Part shown: in pieces, positions 55,116 to 63,478 of the stretch | Layout: each line of letters opens with the position of its first letter | How positions within the stretch are numbered: position 1 is the stretch's first letter | Assembly: GCF_003788635.1 (NCBI RefSeq) | Contig: NZ_AYKH01000012.1 | Coordinates: 62,001-126,000 of the forward strand | Reading direction: 5' to 3' | Source of the DNA: Salinisphaera orenii subsp. orenii MK-B5 | GTDB taxonomy: Bacteria; Pseudomonadota; Gammaproteobacteria; Nevskiales; Salinisphaeraceae | DNA: 64,000 bases | The notes under the pieces: model-generated | Database searches by the model: none | What the model saw: only the letters and a program-made list of their open reading frames with translations | What the model was told of the DNA's origin: nothing | Program-made: the position numbers and the translations under genes

Positions 55116-56324
55116 ATGAAGCCGACTCAACGACCCGTCATTTCTCCGGAGCCGACGGTGGCGGTGCTCATCGCCACCTACAACCGAGCCGACTACCTGG
55201 AGCAGGCACTCCGGAGCCTCTGCAACCAGACACGCCTGCCCGATGACATACTCGTGGTAAGCGACGGCGCGACCGACCACACCGGCCAAGTGGTGCATGC
55301 CTTCGGCGATCACGTTCGCCTGCTGGAACAGGCCAACGGGGGCAAGGCAAGCGCACTCAACCGCGGTCTCGAAGAGATTCGCTGCGATTACGTACTGATA
55401 TTCGACGACGACGACATCGCCCTGCCCGAGGCGCTGGAGCAACACCTGTCTTTTCTCCGGGCCCATCCGGAATGCGACTTCACCTACAGCCCGAAATACG
55501 TGTTCAGTGGTGAATTCTCGATGCGCGTCATCGATTCGCAACCCGTACCCGAACTACCGGATATCCCGTCGGACGAGTTCTTCATTCGCACGATGGAATC
55601 GATGCACACGATGCTGCAAGGCATGCTCATTCCAAAGGCGTGCCTGACGGCCGTCGGACCGTTCGACGAGAGTCTTCGCCGGTCCCAGGATCACGACATG
55701 ATTCTCCGGCTTGCGCATCGGTATCAGGCAGGACACTTGAAGCAACCGACGTTTGCGCTTCGAATCCACGCCGGCGAGCGTGGCGCCGGAGCTGATCGAC
55801 ATGATGAGTCCGAACGTGCTTTGGTCTGGGCACGCTACCGGCGACAGATATTTTCTCGGCTTTACAACGAACTAACGCTCGGCGACTACTTGCCGCTACA
55901 ACAAGCGGGGAGCCAGCTGCCCCCCCTGCTCCGTCGACAGGCCGTGCTCCAGAGAAGCCTGATCATGGCCTCAAACAATTTATACGAGGAAGCGCTGAAT
56001 GATTTTGCAAAGTGGAATGCGCTGCGTGGGAGCCGGCCGCTTACGGTTCGCGAAGGAGCACTCATCGCACGCATGACACAAATCGAGGATATGACGCTCC
56101 CCAAACCATCGACGTTCTTCTACCGACTCGGCGGCGGCACGGGATTTGACCGCGCCGCGCTGACAGCCATGGTCCGAGGTCTTTACTGGACCGCGCATCG
56201 CGAATGGCACGCAGGCGAGATGATCAATGTAGCTCGTATCATCCAGCGATTCAGCCTTCTGATCGCGGGTCTGCCGATTGGTGCAGTCCAGCGCGACCCT
56301 ATCCAGAGGCGGGATCACCGGTGA
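55116..56324 (+). CDS. Family 2 glycosyltransferase (tandem copy 2)
   Basis: A 402-residue paralogue of the preceding gene, exactly the same length. It has VAVLIATYNRADYLEQALRS near residue 16, ILVVSDGATDHTGQVVHAFG, VLIFDDDDIALPEALEQHL near 92, and RRSQDHDMILRLAHRY near 190. The two share the helical C-terminal part (e.g. QRSLIMASNNLYEEALNDF here, QRGVIMAIHGLHECALTDL in copy 1). The duplication has clearly diverged, so the two probably add different sugars or make different linkages in the same repeat unit. It is likely the last gene of this transcript. Confidence 0.92.
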   Translation: MKPTQRPVISPEPTVAVLIATYNRADYLEQALRSLCNQTRLPDDILVVSDGATDHTGQVVHAFGDHVRLLEQANGGKASALNRGLEEIRCDYVLIFDDDDIALPEALEQHLSFLRAHPECDFTYSPKYVFSGEFSMRVIDSQPVPELPDIPSDEFFIRTMESMHTMLQGMLIPKACLTAVGPFDESLRRSQDHDMILRLAHRYQAGHLKQPTFALRIHAGERGAGADRHDESERALVWARYRRQIFSRLYNELTLGDYLPLQQAGSQLPPLLRRQAVLQRSLIMASNNLYEEALNDFAKWNALRGSRPLTVREGALIARMTQIEDMTLPKPSTFFYRLGGGTGFDRAALTAMVRGLYWTAHREWHAGEMINVARIIQRFSLLIAGLPIGAVQRDPIQRRDHR

Positions 56325-56500
56325 TCGATATCCACCGATGCTGAAAATAGAATTCGGTCCCAACCACAGCGCCGATTTTCATCAAGTCTCAAACGGCATG
56401 TGACCACCCTGAGGCGGCACCCTGCGCGCGCTCATCCTACGACGATCGCCAACCAGGCCACATTTCGTTCCCGCGTCTGCTTCGGCGCGGGAGTTCGCCT

Positions 56501-57418
56501 TTAAAAGCGGAGGAGCTTTCGCGTATAGGGTAGATAGCGAAGCGTAAACGGCGGTTTGAGGCTGCGCAGGTGATAACGCCATGCTGATGCAAAACGCCCC
56601 TGAAAACGATTCCGTTCTGCCATGACGTGAAGATGATTTCGGTACTTGGCTTCCAGGGCCGCCCGAAGATCTCTGGGCAGCCGTGCTTCACGCCGCAGGT
56701 CTTCGAGCAGTCTTGTCTCTCCCGGGTCGTGCGTATCGCGTTTAGATAACGAGTCCTCGGTATCGTTGTAGCGGGTCACGCTCTTGTCGTGAAACGATAC
56801 TTTGTAGCCTTCCAACATCAGCCGGTACGCAATATACGTCCATTCGTGGTGATCACGATCGACGTCCAGGACGTCGCTGTTCACTGTCGCGGCTCGAAAG
56901 ACCGTGTTGCCGGGCGATAGCCAGTTCTCTTCGACCAGACTGCGTAATGGATCGGCCGTATGTGCCGCCCATTGCTCCACCCATGGCTTCCCGCCCGAGG
57001 CAGACCGCCGCTCTCCATTCAGGACCAGCAGATCCCAGTCGAGCGATGCCGCCTGCTCCACCAGCACGGGACCGATTCCGTCGGCCAGCAACTCATCGTC
57101 GTCATCCAGATACATGAAGAATTCGCTCTCGACGAGTCGTCGACCCTGAACGACCGCGGCACCCGCCGAGGCGCGCGACATATAGTGGAAGACGCTGCCG
57201 TCGCGGCGTCGAAGCCTATCGACGAGATCGGGATCATAGCGCCGTCCGTTGACTACGATGATCGGATAAGCGGCCACGCTCTGAAGGTTGTCGATCGTAT
57301 CCAGGGCCCGCAGCAAGGCATCCGCGCGATTCGCATCGGCCATCGTCCGCACGATCACGGCCAGCTCGGGGCCTTCGTGACGATGCCCCTGCGGGCCCTC
57401 GATACCGGGCCCGCTCAC
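56501..57418 (-). CDS. Family 2 glycosyltransferase-like protein
   Basis: A 305-residue GT-A fold protein. The best start is a GTG overlapping the stop of the upstream gene (GTGA at 57418), because ELAVIVRTMADANRADALL must be near the N-terminus. AYPIIVVNGRRYDPDLVDRL near residue 55 and FFMYLDDDDELLADGIGPVL near 105 carry the nucleotide and metal sites. NWLSPGNTVFRAATV and DHHEWTYIAYRLMLEGYKVS near 195 are acceptor-side motifs. It is transcribed with the large secreted protein upstream of it. The sugar and linkage are unknown. Confidence 0.85.
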   Translation of the reverse strand: MSGPGIEGPQGHRHEGPELAVIVRTMADANRADALLRALDTIDNLQSVAAYPIIVVNGRRYDPDLVDRLRRRDGSVFHYMSRASAGAAVVQGRRLVESEFFMYLDDDDELLADGIGPVLVEQAASLDWDLLVLNGERRSASGGKPWVEQWAAHTADPLRSLVEENWLSPGNTVFRAATVNSDVLDVDRDHHEWTYIAYRLMLEGYKVSFHDKSVTRYNDTEDSLSKRDTHDPGETRLLEDLRREARLPRDLRAALEAKYRNHLHVMAERNRFQGRFASAWRYHLRSLKPPFTLRYLPYTRKLLRF

Positions 57419-59667
57419 GGCCTGTTCGGCTCCGTCGGCACCACTCCGAACTGTGGGTTCGAACCGTAGTCGATCGGCAGGGTACGATCCATGAATCGGC
57501 GCCAGGCCTGTTCCGCATCGGGCCGATCCGCGCGCGCCGAAGCGGCAAGGCCGGGCTGAAAATTGGCGACGAAACCGGTTCCCGACTTCGGATAGCCAAC
57601 CATGGTTCGCGGCGGAAAATTGAACCGCTGCTTGCCCTTGCTTTGTGTCAAGGCACGATTGAGCGCCTGCGGCTCGCACCCCGCATCCACCAGATCGGGA
57701 AACGAGTTCCGATAGACCTCGGCGAAACTGGTGTAGTAAGGCGACTTGCGCTTGTCGCGCAGGCGCACGTGGTAAGACGACGCCAGCTCCCAGCAGAAAC
57801 CTGGCGCCGTCATTAGCCCGATCTGGAACTGACTGACCCAGTCGCGCAGCGCGTCGGCGCCGTCGAACCCCAGATCGGCCATATTGCCCGCGGACCACGC
57901 GAAGAAGGAATGCTGCCACGTAGCATAGCCCGTCCGCTGCTGGCCGCCGCTTGGATAGATCACGGAATAGTAACTGGTCACGGCGCCCAGCTTGTTCGCT
58001 TTCGGATTATGCGTGTACCTCTCGTTGTACCAGTCGATATTGCGGCGCACGACGTCGTTGAAATATGCCTTGTGCGAGGCTTCGTCCGGCAACAGGTAGG
58101 CGGCATAGGCCAACGAACGCAGCATCCAAGCCTGCCCCCTGAGCTGGGTATTGTGCACCAGCCCGGCGGCATAGTCGCGATACTTCGGGTTCTGCCACAA
58201 CAACGCCCAGTTGGCCCAGAACCGCATCTCGCTCTCGTAGAACCAATCGCCGGTGGCGAGATAGGCCATGTAAGTCGGTGCAGGGTGGTGCGCTGCGTCC
58301 GCATTCAGCGGGCTCTTGCAGGCGGCCTTGCCTTCACCGCCGCAACCGGGCAAACGATCGTCGCCATGCGGCGGCACCGGACAGTCGGCGGTGCGAGCCG
58401 GCCAGAGCGTCGTGGCGCAGGGATGGGCTTTCAGTGACAGGGCGTTTCCGGTTTTCTTGTCACGATAGTGAACGCCGTATGCGCCCATCGCATCGCTGTT
58501 GGCCAGCATCCAGCGAAAGACACGATGGCCCGTGTTGATCGCGTAGGCACTGCTCCATCGCGGCAACGGGCCGATCTGCGGTTGCGCCCCCGTCGTCTGC
58601 ATCTGCTTGTAGATGTCGCAGGCTCGCATGGGCGGGCAATCCTGCCTGACATCGGCGAGCATCTTATCCGACAGTTTGAACTCGCCGTAGGAGGGCACGG
58701 CGGGGGTCGACTGGAGGTACGCGGGATCCTGAGCTGCATGGAACGGCGCACGATCGCTGGCGCCCCACCAGCGGACCTCGTGCCAGCGTGCCTGTCGATA
58801 GTGCGTCACGTCTTCGTGAACGGTCGGCGCCTGACCGGGCACGTCGATGCGGGCGTCGTAGTCGTAGTTGCGGACGCCGTCGACGTACGCCCAGTTATTT
58901 TCGGTGACCACGTCGACGCGCACCCGCTGTACCGGCGTCGGACCATAGGCGCGTATGGCGAAATAGCTTGCCAAGTGCGAGTGCGCCCCTCCATCGGGGC
59001 CCGATACCGGTGCGCCGACGATCCATTCGGAGACCAGCGGGCCGGAAAGCCAGCGCCGACAGAAGAAATCGACGCCGTCACATCCCCCGGCTTGGCGCAC
59101 ACGCTCCACGAGATCCCGCGCCGACGCGCTCCATGTGCGACCCGATCGATCGAGACGCAACCGGGCGTCGAACTCGGTCGCCAGAACATCGCTCAGCTCC
59201 ACAGACTTGCGATGATCCCCGCTGCTCCCGCCTTCCGTCTTGACCAGGGCGATCGCTGCATCGTCGGCATCACAGGGGACCTGAACGGTCACAACGGCGT
59301 GCCGGATCGAGCCGTCGTCATTCGTCGCACGGGCGTCGACCTGGGTAGGAAGCGGGCGACCGTTGTACTTGGCCACGAGCATCGATTCGCCGGGGAGATC
59401 GCCGGGACGAAACACCTGCCCGAACGTCACCGGGGCGGTGGCGCAATCCTGCCCAGTCAGTTTCTCAAGATGTATCCACGTGATCGTGCCGGGCGGCGCA
59501 TCGGCCGGCGCTGCGAAAGCCGCGCGTTTTTGTCCTTGTGCTTGTGCCGGCGCCACGCTCCCCGCGCAAGCGCCCAGAAAGACAACGGCGACGGCGAGTA
59601 CAGCAACGCGCGTCAAGGTGTTCAGGCCCGACGGCAAACGCCGCCGCGTCGCAGCAGTTTCTCTCAT
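57415..59667 (-). CDS. Large secreted protein, possible polysaccharide-active enzyme
   Basis: A 750-residue protein with a signal segment (TRVAVLAVAVVFLGACAGSV); ACAG may be a lipobox with Cys34. The N-terminal third is beta-rich (PLPTQVDARATNDDGSIRHA, VTVQVPCDADDAAIALVK), recalling the N-terminal domain of exo-rhamnogalacturonan-lyase-like (YetA-type) proteins. The middle and end are helical with many Trp/Tyr (YLATGDWFYESEMRFWANWA, LRGQAWMLRSLAYAAYLLPD, YATWQHSFFAWSAGNMADLG), fitting an alpha/alpha toroid. Several cysteine pairs suit the periplasm. A trimming or lyase role on the exported polysaccharide is guessed. Its ATG overlaps the end of the upstream glycosyltransferase gene. Confidence 0.72.
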   Translation of the reverse strand: MRETAATRRRLPSGLNTLTRVAVLAVAVVFLGACAGSVAPAQAQGQKRAAFAAPADAPPGTITWIHLEKLTGQDCATAPVTFGQVFRPGDLPGESMLVAKYNGRPLPTQVDARATNDDGSIRHAVVTVQVPCDADDAAIALVKTEGGSSGDHRKSVELSDVLATEFDARLRLDRSGRTWSASARDLVERVRQAGGCDGVDFFCRRWLSGPLVSEWIVGAPVSGPDGGAHSHLASYFAIRAYGPTPVQRVRVDVVTENNWAYVDGVRNYDYDARIDVPGQAPTVHEDVTHYRQARWHEVRWWGASDRAPFHAAQDPAYLQSTPAVPSYGEFKLSDKMLADVRQDCPPMRACDIYKQMQTTGAQPQIGPLPRWSSAYAINTGHRVFRWMLANSDAMGAYGVHYRDKKTGNALSLKAHPCATTLWPARTADCPVPPHGDDRLPGCGGEGKAACKSPLNADAAHHPAPTYMAYLATGDWFYESEMRFWANWALLWQNPKYRDYAAGLVHNTQLRGQAWMLRSLAYAAYLLPDEASHKAYFNDVVRRNIDWYNERYTHNPKANKLGAVTSYYSVIYPSGGQQRTGYATWQHSFFAWSAGNMADLGFDGADALRDWVSQFQIGLMTAPGFCWELASSYHVRLRDKRKSPYYTSFAEVYRNSFPDLVDAGCEPQALNRALTQSKGKQRFNFPPRTMVGYPKSGTGFVANFQPGLAASARADRPDAEQAWRRFMDRTLPIDYGSNPQFGVVPTEPNRP

Positions 59668-60935
59668 CGTTCTATCCCCGTCAGTTCGTCGAGCAACCCG
59701 GCCAGTTTCATGGCGCCGGCCTTGCGCGTGTAGCCACTCAGGGCTTTGGCATCGATCTCGGGCATGTCGTCACCATCCAGCCGAATCATGAAATCGCGGA
59801 GTACCGCTGCGATCTCTTCCGCATCGTCGATGGGCGCGCGCAGCGCCCCGCCGGTGGTACGCAACAGCTCGGCCGTATCGCTATCCGGCGGCGTCAGCGC
59901 AATAACGGGGCGTCCGATCCGAAGGTATTCGAATACCTTGGCCGGGATCTGCGCGTTGAACTCGCCGCCCTGAAACAGCAGCAGCCCGTGTGCGCCGGCT
60001 TGTTCGGCCAGCGCTTCCCTGTAACCCACCGGAGGCGCCAGCGTAACGATATCGTCGATCCCGAGACGGGCCAGTTCCTCGGCGTACGCCGCTTCGTGAC
60101 CACTGGCTCTCAGGACGACTTCGAGCGTGTCCGGCGTTATGACCGAGGCTTCGCGAAGCCGGGCGATGGCCTCGAAAAAAGGAACCGGATTTCGACCTTC
60201 ACGATACAACAGGCCACTGTGGACCAGCTTGACGGGGCCGCCAGCTCCCCGGCTCGGAGAGGGTACGGTTGCCACCGTTTCCCCTTCGAACCCGTTGGCA
60301 ATGACATGCATTCGGTTCGCCGCGTCCGGAAACCGCTCCGCGTAGCGCGAGCGTGCCCCCGGCGTTGTGAATACGATCCGATCCGCACGCTTGATCGTCC
60401 AGCGTTCCATGGCACGCATGGCGCGCTTCTGCGCGGATGTTCCAGCCGGCACCACCGGGTCCCGAAAATCGGCGATCCACGGCAAACCGGACAATCGAGC
60501 CAGAGAAGCGCCGACGAGATGGGTCGTCGCAATGGGATAGGTCGACCACAGCGCGTCGATGCGTTGTCGGCGAATCAATCGCAGACCTGCCCGTACCGCG
60601 CTCGGGTACCACGATATCCAGCGGTCCGGAATAGCGGTCGCCGAAAGATAGCGCCCGCGCCAACCCAAGTGCCGACGCGCATCCAACGCCTGGCTGCGCT
60701 GGACGTGGACGTCGGCGGGTATGTCTTCCAGTCCCTGTGTGTCGAGCCGCTCGTAAACTCGGGGGGCGGGTGCCAGAACCCACGGCTTCCAGCGGCGTGC
60801 ACGCAGATGCCGCGCAAAGGCGAGCGTGCGCAGACGACCCGTCGACGACGCATCCGGCGGAAAATGGAACGCGATCAGCAAAACCCTGCGATCCCCGCCC
60901 TTCGGGCCCGCAGCATCATCGTGTTCGTCACTCAC
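59664..60935 (-). CDS. Family 4 glycosyltransferase
   Basis: A GT-B fold protein of about 423 residues. RVLLIAFHFPPDASSTGRLR near residue 17 starts the acceptor domain. VKLVHSGLLYREGRNPVPFF near 235 starts the donor domain, and FNAQIPAKVFEYLRIGRPVI near 345 has the conserved Glu of the nucleotide-sugar site. The start is uncertain between GTG at 60935 and TTG at 60941; the frame before that runs into the ligase gene. It reads 22 bp after the ligase stop, and its stop overlaps the next ATG (ATGA), so it is in the operon. Confidence 0.9.
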   Translation of the reverse strand: MSDEHDDAAGPKGGDRRVLLIAFHFPPDASSTGRLRTLAFARHLRARRWKPWVLAPAPRVYERLDTQGLEDIPADVHVQRSQALDARRHLGWRGRYLSATAIPDRWISWYPSAVRAGLRLIRRQRIDALWSTYPIATTHLVGASLARLSGLPWIADFRDPVVPAGTSAQKRAMRAMERWTIKRADRIVFTTPGARSRYAERFPDAANRMHVIANGFEGETVATVPSPSRGAGGPVKLVHSGLLYREGRNPVPFFEAIARLREASVITPDTLEVVLRASGHEAAYAEELARLGIDDIVTLAPPVGYREALAEQAGAHGLLLFQGGEFNAQIPAKVFEYLRIGRPVIALTPPDSDTAELLRTTGGALRAPIDDAEEIAAVLRDFMIRLDGDDMPEIDAKALSGYTRKAGAMKLAGLLDELTGIER

Positions 60936-60956
60936 GAGCAAGATTCCTCATGCGGA

Positions 60957-62339
60957 TCAGTACCACGGCAGATCCTGCTGACCGCCGCCCTGTGTACCCG
61001 GGCGCAGCGGTCGTCCGATCGTCGGCCTTCGCCCGCCCACCGGGCGACGACCGGACGCCGGCCGCGGACTCTCCGTCGCGGTCTGCGGCTCGCCACTCGC
61101 ATGGGCGCGCATCAGCAGCACGTCGAGCACCGTGGTCATGACTAGAATCTGATAGAACAGGTCGAAATACGGCATCGGCAGAAGCGATCCCGCCGCCGCA
61201 TATGCGACGAGGCTGACCTGCATCATGCTGGCCAGATCCCCCATCCAGGCGGTATCGGGGCCCGCCCGCGCCTTGCGTCGAATGCGGGCGAGCCCGAACC
61301 AGCCGCCCGCGAGCATGGCGACGAACAACGCCAACCCCACGAAGCCGGCTTCGCCGAGCACCTGGAAGAAAATACTGTGGATCGCACGATGCACGGCATC
61401 CGGCGGCCCGTGCGTATCCCACATGGCGTCACTGGACCAGACCCGCATACCGCCGCCAAGCAGCGGATCATCGATCGCGACATTCACGGCGAACTTCCAG
61501 GAATTGATACGCCCCTGGGCAGACTTGTCCTGCTGGTACTCGTCGATCGTGTTCATGCGGCTGTACCACTCCTGCGGCATGAACGACGCAACCAGCACAG
61601 CCATGATCGGAACGACCAGAAAAAGCGAGGCCCGACGCCGGCTCTTGTAGATCAGCATCAGGACGGTGATGCCCAGCGCCAGCAGACCGCCACGAGAATA
61701 GGTACCGACGATGGCGACGGCGGTCAGCCCCATGAGTCCCCAGAGCCCGACCCGAACCCATTTGCGGTGATCCTGCAACTGCAGGTAACGCATGAGCGGC
61801 AGGCACATGCACATGACGAGCGCGAAACCGTTGGTGTCGCGGTAGAAACTCTTGATCGGCCCCATGACGTTGTGGCTCCCGCCGGTGATCAGCGTGAAGA
61901 AGCCGCCCTTGAATCCCCAGAAGCCGAACGAGAGCACGATGGTCCACAGCACCCAGTGCAGGCGCTGCTTGTCGGTGACCAGGATCGCCGTGAAATAGAC
62001 CATGAGCATGATCTTGAAAAAGCGCACCCATTCGATCTCGGCCTGTGCGGGCACGACCGCATCCAGTGTCGACAACCCGGTCCAGAGCAGAAACAGCGTC
62101 ATCAGCACCATCAACGGCGTCATGCGCAGCGCCTGGCGCTGCTGCGCGTGGGCCAGCGTGCTGACCATGGTGACCACGGCGACGATCATCACCCAGGGAA
62201 AGGCGGTGGCGAAGCCGTAGGCGATGCGGTGCGGATTCATGTAGCTGAACAGAATCCACAGCATCAGACCGATCACCGGCCGCATGAACGCCATGGGCAC
62301 GGTGGCGGCAACGAACATCAGCAGCGCGAGCGCACGCAT
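60957..62339 (-). CDS. O-antigen ligase/polymerase of the exosortase-A-associated type
   Basis: A 460-residue inner-membrane protein with 10-12 helices, opening MRALALLMFVAATVPMAFMR then PVIGLMLWILFSYMNPHRIA. The Wzy_C ligase domain includes LTAVAIVGTYSRGGLLALGI near residue 205, DDPLLGGGMRVW near 290, and AVHRAIHSIFFQVLGEAGFV near 315, with its expected Arg and His. The MNPHRIAYGFA start and the order of blocks fit the putative O-glycosylation ligase group found with exosortase A (TIGR03097), as I recall. It would act in the periplasm, polymerising or ligating chains. Its proline/arginine-rich C-terminus is unusual. No exosortase gene lies inside this window. Confidence 0.88.
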   Translation of the reverse strand: MRALALLMFVAATVPMAFMRPVIGLMLWILFSYMNPHRIAYGFATAFPWVMIVAVVTMVSTLAHAQQRQALRMTPLMVLMTLFLLWTGLSTLDAVVPAQAEIEWVRFFKIMLMVYFTAILVTDKQRLHWVLWTIVLSFGFWGFKGGFFTLITGGSHNVMGPIKSFYRDTNGFALVMCMCLPLMRYLQLQDHRKWVRVGLWGLMGLTAVAIVGTYSRGGLLALGITVLMLIYKSRRRASLFLVVPIMAVLVASFMPQEWYSRMNTIDEYQQDKSAQGRINSWKFAVNVAIDDPLLGGGMRVWSSDAMWDTHGPPDAVHRAIHSIFFQVLGEAGFVGLALFVAMLAGGWFGLARIRRKARAGPDTAWMGDLASMMQVSLVAYAAAGSLLPMPYFDLFYQILVMTTVLDVLLMRAHASGEPQTATESPRPASGRRPVGGRRPTIGRPLRPGTQGGGQQDLPWY

Positions 62340-63478
62340 CAGTCGACCCCGGTCGCGGCCATGTAGCGCATGACCGCATCCATGTAGAACTTGGCGGCCC
62401 AGTTCGGATAGCGATGGCGCATGTATTCGCCCCGCATCGGCGCCGATCCCGCGATGGCGCCGCGCCGCGCGCCGCAGGCATGTGCCAGCGATTGACGACT
62501 CTGGTCGAAGGCGATGCAGCCACGGGCATGCTCGAGCCAGTCGGGCTCGTCCGCCGACGCACCCAGTTCCACCAGACGCAGCCAGACGACCGCCATCTGG
62601 ACATTGCCGGTCAGGCAGGACCAGCGAGCGGCCGAACGCCAGTCGGCATCGAGACGGCCGGGCAGCGCGCCGTCGCGCCGCTGACCTGCGGCGACCGCAG
62701 CCGCCGCCGTACGCGCCCGATCGACGTAGGCCTCAACCCCGGCGACCGCGCCGACTTCCAGAACACCGCGTGTGGCATAGGCGATGGTATGGGTCAGCGG
62801 GCGATCATTGTGCTCGAGATCGTTGTGCGCGAACCAACCGTTGGGCTGCTGCTGCGTCAACGCCCAGTCGACGTTCGCGCAGGCGGCCTCGATGTAACGC
62901 GGCTCACCGAGCGTGCGCCCGGCCAGCGCCAGGCCGTAGGCCACGCGCGTGTTATAGACATTGACGCCCGCATGGGAGAACGGCGATCCGAATCGTCGCC
63001 ACGCACCGTCGTCGTCCTGGGCGGCGACGAGCCAGTCGCTGGCGGCACGCAGCGATTCGGCGAATCGTGCCTCGCCGGTCTGCTCGTAGGCGGCCGCCCA
63101 GCCGAACAGCACCTGCCCGGTATTGAAGATCGTGGGCACGACCTTGGGCGCGTCCATGTTCCCCGCACGCACGCCGCCATCGGCCAGCTGGATCTCCGAT
63201 TCCCACACGGCCATGCGAGTCGCACGATCGGCGAATTCCGCCCGGCCGGTGAGATGAGCGTAATCGTAGAGCGTCGGGATGATGTAGCCCGTGGTTTCCG
63301 GATACGACGCCGCCCACTGCTTTTTTTTCACGTCATAGTAGGCCGCCACGCCGTCGTCCGGCGTCGCATCCTGCGCTCGCGCCAGCCATTCCGCGGCCGC
63401 GTCCAGCCCCGGCCGTAACGACGCCAGCACCGGGCGGCCACCGCCCATCCGTCGGATCAAACCGGATACAAGACCCAT
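62339..63478 (-). CDS. Alpha/alpha-toroid protein of polysaccharide loci
   Basis: A 379-residue protein. Repeated helical pairs with Trp/Tyr (DAAAEWLARAQDATPDDGVA, TTGYIIPTLYDYAHLTGRAE, FGWAAAYEQTGEARFAESLR, YGLALAGRTLGEPRYIEAAC) indicate an alpha6/alpha6 barrel, as in GH and terpenoid-cyclase-like folds. There is no signal peptide, so a cytoplasmic place is likely. The ATG at 63478 overlaps the previous stop (TGATG), and the stop overlaps the ligase ATG. Such proteins are common in exosortase-linked exopolysaccharide clusters but their role is unknown. It could modify lipid-linked sugars. Confidence 0.75.
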   Translation of the reverse strand: MGLVSGLIRRMGGGRPVLASLRPGLDAAAEWLARAQDATPDDGVAAYYDVKKKQWAASYPETTGYIIPTLYDYAHLTGRAEFADRATRMAVWESEIQLADGGVRAGNMDAPKVVPTIFNTGQVLFGWAAAYEQTGEARFAESLRAASDWLVAAQDDDGAWRRFGSPFSHAGVNVYNTRVAYGLALAGRTLGEPRYIEAACANVDWALTQQQPNGWFAHNDLEHNDRPLTHTIAYATRGVLEVGAVAGVEAYVDRARTAAAAVAAGQRRDGALPGRLDADWRSAARWSCLTGNVQMAVVWLRLVELGASADEPDWLEHARGCIAFDQSRQSLAHACGARRGAIAGSAPMRGEYMRHRYPNWAAKFYMDAVMRYMAATGVD

